From positions 242,446 through 306,445 of the forward strand of contig ML769402.1 of the NCBI GenBank assembly GCA_009733575.1: a stretch of 64,000 nucleotides of DNA, given 5' to 3'. Under the pieces are notes generated by a model. That model saw only the letters and a list, made by a program, of their open reading frames with translations. It was not told where the DNA came from and made no database searches. The DNA is from Gymnopus androsaceus JB14. Taxonomy: Eukaryota > Basidiomycota > Agaricomycetes > Agaricales > Omphalotaceae. This document shows positions 1 to 14,220 of the stretch, in pieces; the first letter of the stretch is position 1, and the number at the start of each line of letters is the position of its first letter. The position numbers and the translations under genes were made by a program.

Positions 1-27
1 CTGAATAAGTTTCTATAATCACCTGGA

Positions 28-853
28 AGGACCTCGGAAACTCCCCCCAAACGTTGTCCGGAATAGCGTATTTTAGGTCGCGATTTTGGCGATTTTCCTG
101 TCCGATTATAGCGTATTTTACGCCAAAATATCAGCTTCCCTGTCCTGATATAGCGTACTTTAGGTCGGCGCGTCTGCGCCGAACCGAAATTTTTGAGGGA
201 TTTTGCGCCCAAAGAAGCATGCCAAAGCTGAAGAAGCACAACGCTGAAGCGCTAAAGTGCAGCAACAGAAGTAAAGCTTACGAGTAACGAGTAGAAGTCT
301 AATACGTACAAAAATTTTACCTTTGCTTCGTTATCCCGTCGTCGTTAGATTATGCTTTTCTCGAGAGATGAACTAGATGCTATCGAGCTAACAATGCAGA
401 TACTGACGACGACAGCTCACTGCCTCAATTTTCCTGCTAGGTTACCGGCCACAAGTACCATCTTCACACTCATGCACCTGTCGCCAATGTCTTGTACCAT
501 CTTGGGAGTGACGCGCTGTCTGGTTCACATAGTAACTACTAACATGCAGCTGAATGGTCGTTCAGGGAAACGGTGGCAAGCGTTCCAAAAGCAGGGGGCA
601 AAAAAGGCTCTCAAGGCTTTACCTGCTTTGAAAATTATAATACCTGCCCGAAAAGGACCTCAGGAATGCATTTAGGTCATTTTTAACGTACGTAGAAGTC
701 TGTAGGAGCGCTCAGGAATTTTTTGGAATTTTTTGGAATTTTTTTGAAATTCACGTGACCGTCCCTGTCCGAAATAGCGTATTTGAGCTCAAAATCATAG
801 CGTACTTCAGGGCACTTGACCGGACAACGTTTGGGGGGAGTTTCCGAGGTCCT
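28..853. mobile_element. Non-autonomous DNA transposon (MITE), hAT- or MULE-like
   Basis: Positions 28-61 and 820-853 are perfect 34-base inverted repeats, beginning AGGACCTCGGAAACTCCCCC. They are flanked by an exact 8-base direct duplication, CACCTGGA, at 20-27 and 854-861. The inside carries subterminal repeats of the form ATAGCGTAYTTTAGG near both ends (about 64, 108, 150 on the left; 774, 800 on the right), as expected for transposase binding sites. No long open frame or transposase motif is present, so it must have been mobilised in trans. An 8-base duplication fits the hAT superfamily; 9 bases (MULE) cannot be excluded because the neighbouring T is ambiguous. The identical termini suggest a recent insertion. 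Confidence 0.88.
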
Positions 854-864
854 CACCTGGACAG

Positions 865-1292
865 CACTGTCCAAAATCCTTGAAGCTGCAAAGCAATCGG
901 CAACAAGACCGAAATCCGTTCCTTCAGAAGAAGCACACGCCGCTGCTGTCAACGAGCTAGATAACTCAAGAATATCACTAGCTAAATCCATTAGCGACGC
1001 ACAGAACACGCTTGCTAGTCAGGAAGCCTGAAGGAAGAGTACCAGAGCTTGAAACATTACGATCCGATTGAAAATATACAGAGGGATGGGCTTCGACGTT
1101 GCACTCGACGACAAAAACCAGGTGTCGAATGTCATCATTCGTGCGTTGTTTTCCACTAATGAAGTACGCTTACCCAATATTCTTGAAACAGGTTCACAGT
1201 CTCTGTCTGGTGATGTCTATTCTGTACCTCCGGAAAACGGTCAGTCACAGGCAGAGTACACCCGCGAGCTGTGGAAGCTAGCATCTACGTGA
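865..1292 (+). CDS. SPC24: Kinetochore protein Spc24, 3' part, frame-disrupted
   Basis: This is the C-terminal part of Spc24, the NDC80-complex subunit that with Spc25 links Ndc80-Nuf2 to the inner kinetochore. A heptad-like helical stretch (865-1028) leads to the globular RWD-like end, with the family signature LKIYRGMGF at about 1068 and a tail containing GDVYSV and ELWKLAST. An intron at about 1140-1191 (GTGCGT...ACAG) restores the final exon. The first exon seen begins after the acceptor GGACAG at 864; 5' exons lie left of the window. The reading frame slips twice between 1028 and 1068: the segment encoding LKEEYQSLKHYDPI sits in another frame. Together with the adjacent MITE this could be a pseudogene, or the slips may be sequence errors. 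Family call from memory of Spc24 tails. Confidence 0.65.
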
Positions 1293-1875
1293 TTTTCTTG
1301 TACCGTTTCTTACATCGTTGTTGTATTTCCTGCTGTACTATATATGCTGTATTTCTTATGGTTTACTATACAATTTAAAAGCTAAAGGCGAGCGGTGACT
1401 ATCGCGTATGAATTAAGCCTATTGTATCCACGATCGACAGTTTATTTACCCTGCTTCCAAGCGTCCAACCATTGACGAACATCTGAAGACGAGTGCTAAG
1501 AGAGAGGTCAGTCTCAAGGCAAACTATCCACATATGAGTCCACCTCACCTTAATGTATGCAATTTTGGCTCGAATACTATCTAACGATTGTGCTAGACCC
1601 ATGTGGTACTTCGAGGTGTCCTTGTCCTAAAGTGTTGGGTCAGCATCTTGAAAGTTCGTTTCAGAGTCACGGTATAAGACGAACTTTGAAAAAGACGTTC
1701 ATCTCATCGATATCCTTTTGAGTAGACAATCCAGAGTAGGTTATCTAAATAGCAACGCATCAGTTCTTTAACCATTTATAGCTATACAAGGCACCAACCT
1801 GCACGATTGACCTCAACATGAAGGTATTTGCAAAGCGTTCAGAGAGCTGTATAACGGGACTAGGTCAACCAAATT
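1293..1875. other. Intergenic, no gene recognised
   Basis: About 580 bases between the SPC24 stop and the aminopeptidase stop. Short open frames occur but show no recognisable motif or intron structure. It probably holds the two converging 3' ends. Confidence 0.5.
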
Positions 1876-4800
1876 TCAATACCTAGATGATGTACGGACC
1901 TCATCGTAATTATTTTCAAAGAGTTTCGTTACTGTCCTTTTCGTGAGTTTGTTCTTGGACAATCCGGCGAAAAAGTACATAACATCTTGATCCCTGGCAC
2001 CTTTAAGAGCGATTTGGGAAGCCTCGTCTAAGATTGTCTGGTCTTTCGATTGGCACATTGCGCGCCTGAGGATGTATATGATTAGCGTTGGATTCGTCGG
2101 ATGTCCTAGCTCGCTCACATGGCAGCAATCCGAGATGTAGGGGTCGCCCCCTTCTCGTAAATGGCTTTCACAGCGTTGAACCTGTAAAGAATGAGAACAT
2201 GCTCATGCAAGAATTAATTGTTACACACTCCTCACGGCCTCCATACGCAACAGCCTATAACGGCCATGTCAGATATTTCATCGGTTAGACGATGAAAGAA
2301 CACTGACAGCTTCATATATCGCATTTTGAAGATCAGCAGGAATGACAGAGTCATCCCCTGTTTTCATGTATTTAGCAAAACGTCCCTTTAGCTCGTCGAT
2401 AACGCTGTGAAAGCACATCAGCTCGATTTACGACTCGCAATTGCTCTGTTCAACGCACGATTGATCCTTGGCAGAAAGGCATTGGCCGATAGCACAGGTG
2501 CGCAATTGAGAAATGTCGGGAGTATCAGAGGCAGAGTACTCATATCCAAGTTTCTTGACGAATGGCGAGAAAAGAGACTACATAGCATGCGTTCATCAAA
2601 GAGCCAATAACCAGAGGAAAGACACTTACAACTCGGAACTCGTTCAAAAGACTGCTGATACCCTCGTCTTCCCACCAAACTGCCGACGTAGAGGCCAAGT
2701 TGGTCGAAATGCCGTCCCACACCAGATCTTCAATACCGTCAATCAATCATTCAAACCCCAGGAAAACATGTACTCACACTCTTGTTCGTTTCGCAAAGCA
2801 TTGACGAGGTTAAGCGCACTGCTGAGGGGGAGCAAGGCCGCCTTCGACAGAGCTAACGCATCGAAGATCAAGCCCATGCGGTCTTCAACACCGAATACTG
2901 AATCTGGCTTGGCAACCTCTGTAGCAATCTTGGATAGACGAGTGTCTTCGTAAAGCACTCGGTCTGATGAACAAGGTTAAATCAAGTCGTCATATAAAAC
3001 GACCAGAACTTACAAACACCGTTTGTACCCGCATTGAGTTTAAAAGGCTTGGAGGTATCCACCGCGAAGGTCTTTTCGCGTGTATCCAAAACGGCCGTTT
3101 CGTCAACGGTAGGTTTGCCGTTGGCGTCAACAGTGAGGATGCTTAGAGGGATGCTCCAAATGGTTTCGTTGTCCTTGCCCTCTGCCAGACCGGTTTCGAG
3201 GAAACGGTCCTGACGGACTTTGATACCTTCGGAGGTTTCGGTTACGGTGACAACAGGGAAACCGATCTTCTTTACCCAGTTGTCCATAAACTTGATGATG
3301 TCCGCACCAGTAGATTCACTAATACCAGCCCATAAATCGTTCGTGACACTGTTTCCGTATAAATGCGCCTTGAGATAGAGGGAGACTCCTTTGAGGAATT
3401 TCTCTTGGCCAACATGGGCAGATAACATTCGGAGAACTAGAAGATAAAATCAGCAACATTCAACACACGAGGAAGCACGATACGGACCTGAAGCAGCCTT
3501 GGAGTATGAGAGAGCGTCGAAAATCTAGGAGAAGATATGCATATGTGTTGATGATAGTAGGAATCAACGTACCTGGCCTAATGAAAGTCAAAAGTTTAGC
3601 AAGAATAGCGCGCTCGAAAGAAGTTTTACGGACCAATACTCTCCGCATCAGGGCAAGGAACTTCTATCGGATGAGAAGACAACTTGGAATCGAGAGCAAG
3701 CGCACTGTGGAGATGTGCTGTAATAAACTCCGAGTTGGGCTTGAACTCTGGGAAGGCCCTGGAGGGATGAATGTTTATGAGACTTTGATAAAGATGCCCG
3801 ATGAAAAGAGCGGTTTACTTTTCTGTAAACAGTTTGGTTAGATGCAAAAAAAAGCAAAGTTGGATTGCAAAGCGTACCTTGAATAATAACTTCCCCCATC
3901 TTGTAGATATTCAGGATTAGCTAGTTGACGTCTATACGAATAAACGCACCAAAGTTGCGAAACCTGAAAAAATGAAACGTCAACACAATCTTATCACAAT
4001 GGTAGCAATGCGATTCTTACCCTCGTTAAGGTACAAATAGTCCCACCACTCCATTGTTGTGATATTACCAAACCTACGCCAAACGGTTCGCAACGCTTGG
4101 AAAGTACCATTCAAGTTAAAAGTACGCACCACATGTGCGCGACTTCGTGGCTTTGTACGACGGCCACTCGTTTCTTGGCTGCGATATCGGCTTTCTTGGG
4201 ATCGAGAAGCAGGGCGCTCGTTCGACCGGTAATGAGACCCCAGTTTTCCATTGCTCCTGCATCAAAGTCGTTCGCCTGTATGGTAACTTAAGTTCCATTC
4301 AAAAAAAATGATATTAGACGATACGTACCACCAAACTATCAAGCTTTGGTAGAGGATATTCGACTTGGAATACCTGTTCATACATGGGGAGCACCTTGGC
4401 CTTTACATCAAGCGCGAACTGAGCCTGGTGGATCAAATCCTTTGTAGCGTATATCCTCAATGGAATTGTCCTGCCGCTCAAAGGCATCTTGGCAGAGGAC
4501 TCGAGGTATTCGAACGGTCCATTAGCGTAAGCCTAAGAGGTATGAAGACATGAGCGGCGTAGTCTCGAATTTCGTGATCTTCCATTCCTCATTGATATCG
4601 TCGAAGAGGGTTTTGAAATCAGCGTGGTCATTGGGGGAAAAGACCTTTTCGGAAGTCGCGGGCATGTTACTGATGTTGACCGTGTTAGCTTTGGAGACCA
4701 TCGTGACTGCGTAGGTTGCCTTGAGCGCAGGCTCGTCCCAGCAGGGGAAGGCAGAGCGGGCATCGGTGGCCTGGATCCGATCTGAGCACATATCATAGAG

Positions 4801-5451
4801 ATGGATGGAAAGACTAACCTCGAATTGAGTAAGAGTGTAGTACTTGGTCTTGCCGTCTTCCTCAAAGCTAGATCTGTAATATCCGGTCATAGATCCAGTC
4901 AACGGTGCCGAGAATGGAATGGTGAGCTTGGCTTGAGAGCCTGCGGGAAATGCAGTCGGGAATATGAAAGAGACTTGTTTCGCCTTCTCATCAAAGGAAG
5001 ATTCGGAGGAGAGCTGCTCGGATTTGAAAGCGGTAGATTGAACAGTCCTAAATGAATAATAGATGAACGACTGAATCCAATCATCACCAGGATGAACTTA
5101 CGCTTGACCGAGTTTCAGTTTGGTGCAGTTCATAACGATCTTGGAAGTTTCCTCCTTGACATCGAGGCTAACTGTGACTGTGCCAGAGAATTTAAGCTGG
5201 TCGAGATCGGTTTGAACGATGAGGTCGTAATGAGTTGGTTTAACATTGGTTGGGAGACGAAACTTTGAATCTGAGGCCACGGTAGACATCTTGGCTGTTC
5301 TGGTTAAAGAAAGAATAGACCCTAGACCCTTGCAAGAGTCATGCGGGCGCCTTTGGTTCGGAAAACCGCGTGCTGCTGCTGCTGCACATGCTACCGTTTG
5401 GATGGAGAATCGTTTTGTAGCGGCATGAAGCGGTGAAAGAAAAAACATCAA
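1876..5451 (-). CDS. M1-family zinc aminopeptidase (Aap1/Ape2, puromycin-sensitive type)
   Basis: Removes N-terminal residues from peptides using one zinc ion. On the minus strand the exopeptidase motif GAMEN is at 4243-4257 and the zinc motif HEVAH (HEXXH) at 4135-4149, in the right order. The N-terminal beta domain includes ARSAFPCWDEP (about 4720-4760); the C-terminal ERAP1-like helical domain runs from about 3300 to the stop at 1876 in many short exons. Two in-frame starts are possible: the first at 5451 adds about 50 residues rich in Arg, Ala and Ser, typical of a mitochondrial presequence; the second (MSTVASDSKF) at about 5289 fits a cytosolic form. At least ten introns of about 50 bases interrupt it. 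Exon edges were not all resolved. Confidence 0.93.
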
Positions 5452-5834
5452 CGTTAACGCGATAGACGCGTCAGTTTTGGTTACGGCCTGAAAAAGTCGA
5501 CCCTTGAAGCATTATTTTTCTCAATCTCCATTTAGTTGTACATAATCTAATCTCCTATTCGGCTAGCCCTCAGCTACTCAGTGACTCGTTGGCCACCAAT
5601 TATAGCTGCCGGCGTGCCTACCACTTACTAAGTATGGCTCGACGGAGATCAATATATATGTGAATGTTCGAAACATTGGCCGGAAAAAAAAAGCTCTTCT
5701 TCTAGCTGCAACCTTTGTACGGTGAGTGAATTTTGAGACTCAGAAAGTATCCAAGTCAAGGGGGGCTTGTAAATATTTCGGCGGGCACGTGTGTCTTGCC
5801 TCCTCGTTCGTTTCCGGCCCATTCAAAAGAAAAT

Positions 5835-7354
5835 ATGCCTTTTGAATTTGATCCTGTGCGCGACGCCGTCCTGCTCAATTCGCCTACTGGCGAAAGAGAA
5901 GAAGGGACCCGCAAAACTCATCTTTCTGTTCTTCTAAATTCTGATTCTCCTCCAAAGTCATCTCTATCCCAGATTCTCCACGCTGAGCCCGTGGCCCCGA
6001 TTTCTCCAGCCACTTCCAGGCCTTCTTCCTCTTCTTCTCTTCCGCCAACATCCACTGTCTCTCCAGTAATGCGTCCTCCACCATTACTGTATAACCCTAC
6101 CTCCAGACTAACTCCTCCTACCTCCGTATTGACTCCAATGTCAAAGGCAGAGATGGAAATGTACAAGACTTATGTGGGCAAAGGTACTGCCCGTTTGGCC
6201 AAACGAAAACGGGCCAGAGAAGATTCTTCAGATCCAACTGAAGAACCTCCGTCTAAAAAACACTTTGGCAATGCAGGGGTCGTCGTGGATCACTGTACGT
6301 TTCTTTGTTCATTGCTGTACGAGCAAAGCAACTCAGTACTTTTATAGACAACTCTCGTCCAGAGGTCGGCGTCATCCAACGATTAGATTCCCCTATTATC
6401 GGTCTCAAAAACTTCAATAACTGGGTCAAGTCAGTCTTGATATCCAAATTTGCCCATCCTGCCCTAGCAGCATCCAGCGTGCGGAACCAGCGAATAAGGG
6501 AAAAGTGTTGGATCTAGGGTGTGGAAAGGGCGGTGATATAACGAAATGGAGCAAGGCTAGGATCAGCGACTATGCCGGTGCAGATGTTGCTGCCATCTCA
6601 ATCGAGCAAGCTCAGGAACGCTGGGAATCTAATCGCGGAGCTAGTCGGTTTCATGCCTCATTCGCAGCGTACGATTTCTGTACCCAAGACCTCGAGGATG
6701 TATTTCCTCCAGACGTCTTTTCTCAGCCATTCGACGTGGTGTCTGCCCAATTCTGCATTCACTATGCTTTTGAAAAGGAGGAGACGGTGCGACGGATGCT
6801 CAGTAATGTCAGTCGTCACCTAAGACCTGGGGGTATGTTTATCGGAACGATACCCAATGCCGAGCAGTTACTGGAACATCTACATGAACTCCCACCAGAG
6901 ACCGAAGACCTAACATTCGGAAACGATGTGTACAAAGTTCGTTTTGACTCTCGCGACCACACAGGTCCTTGGGGTCACAAATATTGGTTCTTTCTACGAG
7001 ATGCAGTAGATGATGTGCCCGAGTTTCTTGTGCATTGGGAAAACTTTGTCTCGTGCGTATTGTTTTCACGTTGTATGTTTTCTAGTCACTTATCGTCGCT
7101 CTCTAGGCTAGCTGAAGAATACAATCTACATCCAGTGTACCGGGAAGAGTTTCATGATGTCTTTTCCGAACATCAAGAACATCCTGAATTTGGACCTCTC
7201 ATGGTGCGCATGAGAGTCGTTGATTCCAACGGAGAGAGTTCAATGGACGAGGACCAATGGGAAGCAGCTAGTACGTTCAATCTCAACTCCTTGATGAATC
7301 ATATTGACATACTGTTCAGATATATATATCGCATTTGCTTTCGAGAAACGGTAG
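5835..7354 (+). CDS. ABD1: mRNA cap guanine-N7 methyltransferase (one frame slip)
   Basis: Transfers methyl from S-adenosylmethionine to N7 of the cap guanine of nuclear pre-mRNA. The start at 5835 (MPFEFDP) opens a Ser/Pro-rich N-terminus with a basic KRKR patch, then HYNSRPEVG and LKNFNNWVKS, conserved at the start of the catalytic domain. The SAM-binding motif VLDLGCGKGGD is at about 6505, and FCIHYAFE follows at about 6750. Introns: 6295-6347 and 7053-7106, plus one before the last exon, which encodes IYIAFAFEKR, the usual cap-methyltransferase end. Between about 6475 and 6490 the frame changes by one base without splice signals just before the SAM motif, so a single-base indel (real or assembly) must be invoked. 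Otherwise complete. Confidence 0.93.
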
Positions 7355-7606
7355 CACAACTGATACATAATCCGTGTAAGTATGATACTGTAAAACCACT
7401 TTAATTAAACCATGTAATAATAATACCTTGTCATTTCTGCGCCCAATATCGAATGGGTCGTCAGCACAGCAGTACCATTTTACATCAACAATTATAGTAC
7501 AGGAGAAAGAAGAGACGAAGAACCTACGTATGATAGATGCAAAGAAACGATAGTAAGCAATGTATGTATTAAATTCGTCCCAAAGTTGTAAATCAGAGAG
7601 GATTGT

Positions 7607-10632
<3,026 letters not shown>

Positions 10633-10989
10633 GACGGCTCAGCGATGTTGCTGGAGAAAAGATGTAGAAATGCCAATAACAAAAGGGCAAAGAAAGAAAG
10701 AAGTCGATGCTGTTGTGGTTTCTACCTCGGAGTGGGCTCCAAAATAGCTCGGTGATGGTCGGTCGAGAGGAGTGAGTGCCAAAATTATCGCTCGGCCCGC
10801 GGTTAGACTTAGTAATACTAATAGAAGCGAGTAAGACACTACACTTAGGTATGTAGCGTAGCAACATAGTAGCAATGAATAAAGCATTTTTAGCGTCCAC
10901 TAGTATTGTACATGCATGCAAAAAGCAACTATCTAAGGGTCCCAAGTAGGACGATGGCGTAACAGAGAAGGCTGCAATGTCAAATCAAG
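10633..10989. other. Intergenic 5' region of RSP5
   Basis: About 350 bases upstream of the RSP5 start and downstream of the next minus-strand gene. It is pyrimidine-rich on the coding strand near the start. I see no clear gene; a long open frame on the minus strand runs through but has no conserved look. Confidence 0.4.
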
Positions 10990-11556
10990 TCATCCGAAAC
11001 AGCTAAATGTACCCCCAAGATACTTACATCGCACGACGATCGGCCTCGGCTTCAAAGGTCCATCGGGCTCCATGACAATCTCTCCTTCACTCGCGATAAC
11101 TGTGAGTGGGGATCCGGTAAAGTACATAGGTTTCCATCCTTTAACATGGCAAAGTTGCGACTTTAAAGATTCCTCGAATGATGCAGAGTCTACTATTGGA
11201 GGTGTGTGACAAGGTTCTGCACTGGCAAAAGGACCCCGTTGAAGGATGCCGTCAAATGAGATAGACGACCTTTTGAGCCAGGAAGGCGTCCGTTTGGGAC
11301 GTTTTGTGCTCTGGGGCTGACTTGAGGTTAAGCTGGCCAGATCTGATGAGAATAGAGTGGAAGAGTCGCCAATGGGTTCACAAGGCTGACTATCATAGCT
11401 CTAGAGCAGAGTTATGACTGGAGATATAAGAAAGAAAATGAACCTACTATTGTCTATGTGACGCTTCCTGACCTTGTTTCCTACCGTAGCATTGCTCGAC
11501 CGTTTCTTTGTAAATTTTCCACCCAACTTGAAGCTCCAAGCTGTTAGGGTGACCAT
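10990..11556 (-). CDS. Unrecognised small protein
   Basis: A minus-strand gene not assigned to a family. A start at 11556 gives MVTLTAWSFKLGGKF, followed by basic residues, then an intron (about 11401-11447, GTAGGTT...TCTAG). The second exon stays open for about 130 codons: Ser/Gln-rich at first, then KRPKRTPSWLKRSS, a basic stretch that could be a nuclear signal, and a more ordered part around GWKPMYFTGSPLTVI. It reads to a stop at 10990, or splices at a GTAAGT donor near 11030 into a short last exon. The two exons are not in phase with the intron as read, so either the start or one base is wrong. It is divergent to the gene at 11699, about 140 bases between starts. Confidence 0.4.
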
Positions 11557-11698
11557 GGTGAGACTTGCGAGTCATAGGGCGACATTGACAGTTCCATACG
11601 CCAACGAAGCTGAAAGAGAGGAGGCTTGATTCAGATCGACGCCACGGGCGCTAGATAATCATGTGGAAATTCGAGCTTCTTCAACTTGAACGTCCAGG

Positions 11699-13307
11699 AT
11701 GCCATCTCAAATTGAGCTGCCTATGAATACGGTACATTCTACCACTTGATACTACACCTTTTATTGAGTTGGCCATCTTAACTAGGCGCATCAGCATGCA
11801 GCAAATGCAGAAGATTATACAAACAGCGGTCTGCTTATCCCAGCTTCCGAGGAACATCTCAAAGCAGCAGAAGCATACGCTGCAGCAATAGAACGGACGG
11901 CCGATGCATCAGTTCAGCGTATTTTCTTCTCGCGTTCGTACTATAAACCACTGAAACGGAATTAGACCAAGCGTACATTGCAGATGCTTTGCAATGAACA
12001 TCGTAAATCGGGCAAAGAACTCGAAAGGAAGATTGCCAAACTAAGGAGCGAGGGAAAAGATCCCACTCAACCTCAGAAACCCGACCCGGTCCATAACTTT
12101 GAACATCGATCCAACTCCCATCCAATTGCTGGCCCATCCCGGATAATACCATCGCCACCTCCAAATCAGCATTTGACCGACTCTCAGGGTACCGTCGATG
12201 AATCATTTATGCTATTGGCTGGTCAAAGAGTGCGTTCAGACGTCTTTCCAATGCCCTTGAATCTCACTCCAACTTTCAGTCCGACCCTGGAGATGCTTTC
12301 AACCAATTCTGGAACATCATGCAAGGAATGCTTGATAATCTCTCCCAACCTGTCGCTTTCGCGACTGTGCCTCTTGGGTCCGAGCCGATTCCTGGGACGT
12401 CGTCTCCACGTAGAGACCTGAGTCTCAGCAGCGATACCGAGCCGGAAGAGCCCATGGTTTCGCGACTCACCCGAAAGTTTGGGATGGGAAAATCATCGTC
12501 TGCGAAACCCAAAAACACACCGCTTTCTTCCAGCTTGCCGAAACATTCCTCCAGTGGCTCAGATCCCAACCTTGATGACGACGATTTCTTTGACGAAGGT
12601 GAGCCTTGGCGTTTTCCATGCTTCGGGTGTCCAATTCATGGCAATCAGGCGACGACCTTTCTGGATCATTCTATGTTATACCATCCGAATCCACCGTGGC
12701 TGCTTTAAAGACTGAGAATTCCAGTCTTAAAGCTGAAATAGAGTCAATACAGAAACGCCTGGATGCAACGGAACGGGTATTACAGATGCGGAAAGAACAA
12801 GACATGCAGCTGCGGGATAGTATAGTCCAAGCTTCAAAAGAGGTAGTTGGTTAATCTTTGCATGTTTCGCTGACTCAACCTTTGCTCTCAGGCGCAACGG
12901 GCTATGGGAGCTTCATTGGTCGGACAACGAGGACCACTGACGCCGGACTTTGCTTCTCTCAATTTAAACGTTCCTGTTTCCGCACTTCCGATACCAGGAA
13001 TTCATACTGCTCGTGAGGGTCAATACATGCGGAGAGTTAAGGAACTTGGAAGAAGGAGTTGCGATCAGTGCGAACTGAGAATGAGAAAAATGTGAGAGAA
13101 TTTATGCACATCCAACTTTTCATGTTTTAACGATCCATCTTACAGAAAGCGATGATTGCCAAATTCCGAGAACGATGGGACAAGCTCAAAGAATCAGCGA
13201 AGCGCAAGAAAGAGAGTAGAGCTGCTGCCGAGGCCGCTCAGACTGTTCGAGAACGCATAGTGGAAGAACCGGAGGCTGAGGAAGAATTAGATGATGGGGG
13301 TGCATGA
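11699..13307 (+). CDS. MIT-like domain and coiled-coil protein (possibly Atg38/NRBF2-like)
   Basis: The start at 11699 (MPSQIELPMNT) is followed by an intron at 11732-11785 and an alpha-helical pair typical of MIT/TPR-like folds, with the pattern HLKAAEAYAAAIERT and, after a further intron, RTLQMLCNEHRKSGKELE. A Pro/Ser-rich linker, the motif DAFNQFWNIMQGMLDNL and an acidic patch DPNLDDDDFFDE follow. The C-terminal third is a long coiled coil (LKTENSSLKAEIESIQKRLD, then after two introns RVKELEEELRSV and a basic KFRERWDKLKESAKRKKES), ending in an acidic tail at the TGA 13305-13307. N-terminal MIT plus C-terminal coiled coil is the architecture of the PI3-kinase complex I subunit Atg38/NRBF2; that assignment is inference from architecture only. 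Confidence 0.7.
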
Positions 13308-13426
13308 CATTGATAAAGCAAGTAGATTGACTTTTGCTATGTACAGTATTAAGCCGTATATCTCTTTGTATCCATAGTCTATGTGAGAGAATGAGAGCAT
13401 TGAGCTGACAGCGTATACATCGATAG

Positions 13427-14068
13427 TTATGCGAAGAGACTAAAGTCTTCAATACGCAAAGATCGAGCAAAGCGGTTAAATTGTTGCTGGGCCTGTTCAA
13501 GTTGTTCTCCTTGAACTGCACCGTCATCCTGCGTAACAACTGGAATGTTAAACGTAACAACCAAGTCGATTCCCTTATCAATGACACGGTAAAGGGCCAT
13601 AAGAACGCGAACTTCGTCTGGAGTCGTCTTGTTGAATTTGGGAACGCGCTGGACCCCTGATAGTGTTATAGCAGACGGTGTGGCATCTCCTCTATCATTC
13701 GGAACAGTGTTCACAGAGACTACTTCACTGAACACCGCATCGTTATTATGGGCAAGAGAGTCAAAATGAAATCTAAGTGGAGTTGAACTGAGGGTTTCGC
13801 AGGTTCCGAGATGGAATTTCTTACTTGACTGCATCGTGGTTGTCATTCGACTCGACCCTTTGGAGGATTTCTACAATGATACTGATACTTGAATCTGGAA
13901 ATAGTAGCACTTCCTGTGTATCAGGAACTTGTCGAAGGGTGCTAAATTGGAGGATAATGAGCTCTAGGAAGGAAAGAAAAGTCATCCAACTTGCGATGCA
14001 TCTATCAGGTTGGACGGGGCGATCGCAGAGATCGCACCACCGAAGAGATTCAGAGACGTGTCAGACAT
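13427..14068 (-). CDS. MOG1: Ran-binding nuclear import factor Mog1
   Basis: Binds Ran and promotes its nucleotide cycling in nuclear transport. The start at 14068 gives MSDTSLNLFGGAI, the typical Mog1 opening, then LIDAS, LRQVPDTQEV, FPDSSISIIVEIL and, in the last exon, FHFDSLAHNNDA. These are the conserved blocks of the Mog1/PsbP-like fold. The first intron, 13942-13994, reads in frame only with a GC donor (GCAAGT...TTTAG); the second uses GTAAGA and ends CTTAG. The protein ends IEDFSLFA at 13427. Expected length is about 190 residues, usual for the family. It is head to head with NDC80, 152 bases between starts. Confidence 0.92.
13942..13994 (-). other. GC-AG intron in MOG1
   Basis: The donor on the coding strand is TGCATC|GCAAGT and the acceptor TTTAG|CACC. 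Splicing here joins LIDAS to TLRQVPDTQ in phase. The nearby GT (two bases further) puts the next exon out of frame. GCAAGT is the classical strong GC donor. Confidence 0.85.
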
Positions 14069-14220
14069 GAGAGAAAGAGCGAGAAAGCGACTTCCATCAG
14101 AGAGTCAGAGTCAGTGAGCTCCTCGCGGCGGTCCCGGGAGCGCCCAAAAAAGTCACGAGATCCTAGTCATAGCACGCGCGGTACGTCACAAACGCGTGAC
14201 ACCTCTGTTGACCTGTTGAC

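Noticed and set aside
12276..12569. 97-codon minus-strand frame
   Set aside because: Antisense shadow of the Ser/Pro-rich linker of the MIT-like gene.
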